Below, in pieces: positions 34,633-37,070 of a stretch of 37,070 bases of DNA. The position numbers were made by a program, and so were the translations under genes. This DNA comes from JADFRG01 sp964590515. Lineage in GTDB: Bacteria; Chloroflexota; Anaerolineae; Anaerolineales; E44-bin32. The notes under the pieces are model-generated. The model was given only the letters and a program-made list of their open reading frames with translations. It did not search any database and had not been told where the DNA came from. The DNA is taken from assembly GCA_964590515.1 (NCBI GenBank), contig CAZPZD010000022.1, positions 1 to 37,070 of the forward strand, read 5' to 3'. Within the stretch, counting starts at the first letter, position 1, and each line of letters begins with the position of its first letter.

Positions 34633-35823
34633 TCAGAAACTATCAGACCCGTTTGAAGTGCGCCGCAGGACGTGGGTGGCGGCGGTTGCCCCCGCGCCGC
34701 CGAGGCACTGGACCAATGCGACGAAGGCTCCTGGGACCTGGTTCTCACCGGCTCGCCCCTGCAATTGCAAGACGGCCTCGGCCAGCTGGTAGACCCCGGT
34801 CGCCGCTCCGGGTTCCCCGCGGGCCTTGGAGCCCCCATAGGTGCAGATTGGGATGCGGCCGTTCAAGGTGATCTCTGCCTGCTTGGCCAGCAGCCAACCG
34901 CCCCCGCGTTCGGCGAACCCGGCGGCCTCCAGCGAGAGGGCTGCGAAGATCGAGAACCGATCGTGCAGCTCGAACAAATCAACTTGCTCAGTTTGGATTG
35001 CCGATCGCAGCAGGGCAGCTTGCACGCTGCTCGCCGCGGCCGGCAGGCCCAGCGGATCGAGAGTGTCATGGACCGACATGGCGGCGGTGGCAACCGCCGA
35101 GCCGGCGATCTCGACTGCCGGGCGCACTTCTGCGTTCTGGAGGGTCTCAGCTCGGGTCAGCACCAATGCCGCGGCGCCATCAGCCATGGGCGCGGCATCG
35201 TACGTATTGAGCGGATCACTGACCATTTGTGCCTTGGAGTACTGTTCCAGACTGATCGCCTTGCGGTACATCGCGTTTGGATTAGCTACGGCATTCTGGT
35301 GAGCCACCAGGCTGAATCCCGCCAGGGCGTCCGGCGGGGCCTGGTGCTCGTAGAGGTAGCGCCGCATCAGCAGGGCGGCCTGGGCGCCGGCGGTCACTCC
35401 CTGAACGGCCTCATAGTCTGCGTCGCTGGCTGTGGCCAGCGCTGCCTCGACCTGTCCGCTGTCCTTGTCGGTGACTTTCTCCACGCCCAGGACTAGGGCT
35501 ACCTCCACCGCGCCTGAAGCAACGGCTAGGTAGGCCTGACGGGCGGCCACCCCGCCCGAGGCTCCGGCAGCCTCAATCGTCGTAGCCTCGATACCCCGCA
35601 GCCCGGCGAAGTCGGCCAGCAAAGCCCCCAGGTGCGACTGCCCGGAGAGCGCCGGCGCCAGCATGTTGGCCACGTACAGCGCTTCGGGGCGGAGCCCGCC
35701 GGCATCTTGCATGGCGGCACTCATCGCGTCCAACGCCAGGTTGCGCAGCGAGACATCCCAGTGCTCGCCGACCGGGGTCATCCCGATCCCGGCGACCAGA
35801 ACCGGCGAGCGTCCATCCATCAT
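34633..35823 (-). CDS. Thiolase-fold protein (SCP2/archaeal thiolase family) lacking the catalytic Cys and His
   Basis: A 396-residue member of the archaeal/SCP2 thiolase family. The fold is complete: GIGMTPVGEHWD start, GQSHLGALLADFAG, VLGVEKVTD, DGAAALVLTRAE and a QCLGGAGAT ending. Residues needed for thiolysis are changed: the nucleophile position is Gly87 (EAAGASGG where the family has EAACASGG; codon GGA), and the His of GHPxGATG is Glu337 (GEPGAATG). His287 (ELHDRF) remains. It is therefore probably not a thiolase. It could be a structural member of the HMG-CoA synthase/DUF35 complex or a retro-aldolase like Ltp2, which also works without thiolase catalytic residues and with a DUF35 partner. 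ATGA overlap with the HMG-CoA synthase stop. Confidence 0.9.
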   Translation of the reverse strand: MMDGRSPVLVAGIGMTPVGEHWDVSLRNLALDAMSAAMQDAGGLRPEALYVANMLAPALSGQSHLGALLADFAGLRGIEATTIEAAGASGGVAARQAYLAVASGAVEVALVLGVEKVTDKDSGQVEAALATASDADYEAVQGVTAGAQAALLMRRYLYEHQAPPDALAGFSLVAHQNAVANPNAMYRKAISLEQYSKAQMVSDPLNTYDAAPMADGAAALVLTRAETLQNAEVRPAVEIAGSAVATAAMSVHDTLDPLGLPAAASSVQAALLRSAIQTEQVDLFELHDRFSIFAALSLEAAGFAERGGGWLLAKQAEITLNGRIPICTYGGSKARGEPGAATGVYQLAEAVLQLQGRAGENQVPGAFVALVQCLGGAGATAATHVLRRTSNGSDSF

Positions 35824-36884
35824 TTCGTGACCAACTTCCCCCGGAAGCGGGCGTAGGTGGCATAATCGATTTCGGTCCGCCGGCGGATATAGCTCAGCGT
35901 ATCCGGAGCGGCGGAGCGGCGTACGGAGAGCAGCTCGGTGGCCTGCAGGCTGAAGGCATCCGAACCGGCCCCCGATCCATAGGACACCATCAGAATCCGA
36001 TCCCCTGCTTCGGCGACGTCGAGGATGGCGGTCAGTCCCACCATCGCCGAGCCGGCGTAGGTATTTCCGATCTGCGGCACCAGCAGGCCGGTCTCAATCT
36101 GGTCTTCCCGAAAACCCAGCTCCTTGCCCACCCGGAGTGGGAATTTCGTATTGGGCTGGTGGAATACGACATAGCGGAAATCGCTCGCGGTCGTTCCGGT
36201 CGACTGCATCAAGGACTCGGCCGCGGTCGTGATGTGTTTGAAATAGGCCGGCTCTCCCGTGAAGCGTTCCCCGTGCTCCGGGTAGGTCTCATTTGCCCGG
36301 CGCCAAAAGTCCGGGGTGTCGGTGGCGAAAGAGTAGGAACCTTCGATCGTGCAGAGGGTGTTCTCTGCCGGCCCCAGCAGAAAGGCCGCGCCGCCGGCGC
36401 CGGCGGTGTATTCCAACGCGTCACCCGGCCGACCCTGGGCGGTGTCCATTCCAATCGCCAGGGCATACTCGGCCATCCCGGAGCCGACGAAACCAATGGC
36501 GGCCTGAATGGCTTCGGTCCCGGCCTTGCAGGCGAATTCCCAATCGGCAGCCTGAGTGTGCGGGGTGGCACCGATGGCCTCCGCCACGACGGTCGAGGTC
36601 GGCTTGACCGCATACGGGTGCGACTCCGAACCAACCCAGACCGCCCGGATTGCGGACGGACTGATAGCCGACCGGGCCAGCGCATTGCGGGCGGCCTCGA
36701 TCGACATGGTGATGACGTCCTCATCCAAGCCGGCGACCGCTTTCTCCTCGACCGGGAGCCCACCTTGGCCGCCCGTCCAAATCCGAGCCACCTCACTGGC
36801 TGGCAAGCGGAACTGGGGAATGTAGGCTCCGTAGCCGGTAAACCCGACCGGCCGGTAGGGTTTCATCAGATGATTTTCAGCCAT
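35820..36884 (-). CDS. Hydroxymethylglutaryl-CoA synthase, archaeal type
   Basis: Condenses acetyl-CoA with acetoacetyl-CoA to HMG-CoA, the second step of the mevalonate pathway. The 354 residues resemble archaeal enzymes (about 350) rather than eukaryotic or MvaS forms (380+). Nucleophile Cys119 lies in WEFACKAGTEA, catalytic His242 in VVFHQPNTKFP, and the DEDVITM segment carries the acidic residues near the active site. FTGEPAYFKH and PQIGNTYAGSA are family motifs. Start at ATG 36884 (ATG at 36866 is possible). It is 21 bp after the HMG-CoA reductase stop and overlaps the thiolase-like gene by 4 bp. Confidence 0.93.
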   Translation of the reverse strand: MAENHLMKPYRPVGFTGYGAYIPQFRLPASEVARIWTGGQGGLPVEEKAVAGLDEDVITMSIEAARNALARSAISPSAIRAVWVGSESHPYAVKPTSTVVAEAIGATPHTQAADWEFACKAGTEAIQAAIGFVGSGMAEYALAIGMDTAQGRPGDALEYTAGAGGAAFLLGPAENTLCTIEGSYSFATDTPDFWRRANETYPEHGERFTGEPAYFKHITTAAESLMQSTGTTASDFRYVVFHQPNTKFPLRVGKELGFREDQIETGLLVPQIGNTYAGSAMVGLTAILDVAEAGDRILMVSYGSGAGSDAFSLQATELLSVRRSAAPDTLSYIRRRTEIDYATYARFRGKLVTK

Positions 36885-36905
36885 GGTAGATGCTCACATC
36901 TTTCT

Positions 36906-37070
36906 TCAGCTGCCCGAATTGGCCTGCATCAGTTCCTGAGCCCGTTCCAAAGCGATGACGCCCTCCTCCACCATGCGGCGGGCGATCTGCTCGATTTGCG
37001 ATCCGCTGGCGCCGGCCGACATGGCCAGCTGGCGGGCGTGCAGCCCCATGTGCCCGCGCTGAATCCCTTC
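36906..37070 (-). CDS. HMG-CoA reductase, class II-like (C-terminal fragment, runs off window)
   Basis: Only the last 54 residues are in the window; the gene continues beyond 37070. It reads EGIQRGHMGLHARQLAMSAG, then a helical tail ending QANSGS. The GIQxGHMxLHAR motif with its catalytic His is the C-terminal hallmark of class II (Pseudomonas mevalonii/MvaA-like) HMG-CoA reductases. It makes or uses mevalonate from HMG-CoA. It lies 21 bp upstream of HMG-CoA synthase in the same direction, which supports a mevalonate pathway role. Direction of catalysis and NADH/NADPH use cannot be seen from the fragment. Confidence 0.85.
   Translation of the reverse strand, partial: EGIQRGHMGLHARQLAMSAGASGSQIEQIARRMVEEGVIALERAQELMQANSGS

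Overview
The window is about 37 kb of GC-rich DNA with dense coding, no mobile elements, no tRNA or rRNA and no CRISPR array that I can see. It has two runs of exactly 100 N (12993-13092 and 27118-27217), so it is a scaffold from a draft or metagenome assembly. The gene content suggests a Chloroflexota bacterium: a GatCAB amidotransferase, large PMT-type membrane proteins, Pro/Thr-linker lipoproteins, single biotin-carboxylase/BCCP/carboxyltransferase genes, and an archaeal-style HMG-CoA synthase with a DUF35 partner. This placement is inference from protein style; no marker-gene tree could be run.

Left arm (19-13779, all minus strand). Twelve co-directional reading frames (eleven firm genes and one doubtful 62-aa frame) run from an acyl-CoA dehydrogenase at 13779 down to methylmalonyl-CoA epimerase at 19. 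They include a complete propionyl-CoA to succinyl-CoA route: carboxyltransferase (pccB), biotin carboxylase, BCCP, epimerase and the catalytic subunit of methylmalonyl-CoA mutase. An acyl-CoA dehydrogenase and an MDR oxidoreductase sit in the same run. Interleaved with them, often with stop/start overlaps, are four membrane proteins: two GT39/PMT-like paralogues, one GT87-like protein and a 140-aa protein.

Centre (13780-24844). A divergent promoter region separates the left run from gatC-gatA-gatB on the plus strand. A minus-strand group follows: HIT hydrolase/phosphorylase, thiolase, 3-hydroxybutyryl-CoA dehydrogenase and a Pro/Thr-rich lipoprotein. Divergent from these are birA, which would biotinylate the BCCP, and a 68-aa membrane protein. 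A penicillin-acylase-family hydrolase lies on the minus strand behind a near-consensus promoter.

Right-centre (25072-34024). A large soluble PAS/GAF histidine kinase, interrupted by the second assembly gap, is followed by a single-domain response regulator that appears to start with CTG, then gyrA. Converging on gyrA are murI, rplS, a NUDIX hydrolase and a LysM lipoprotein.

Right end (34196-37070, minus strand). A compact mevalonate-entry cluster holds the C-terminus of a class II HMG-CoA reductase, HMG-CoA synthase, a thiolase-fold protein and a DUF35 Zn-ribbon/OB protein. The thiolase-fold protein has lost the nucleophilic Cys (Gly87) and the GHP-motif His (Glu337), so it is probably not a working thiolase. 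This is the most interesting observation in the window. The intact thiolase at 19553-20761 could supply acetoacetyl-CoA instead.
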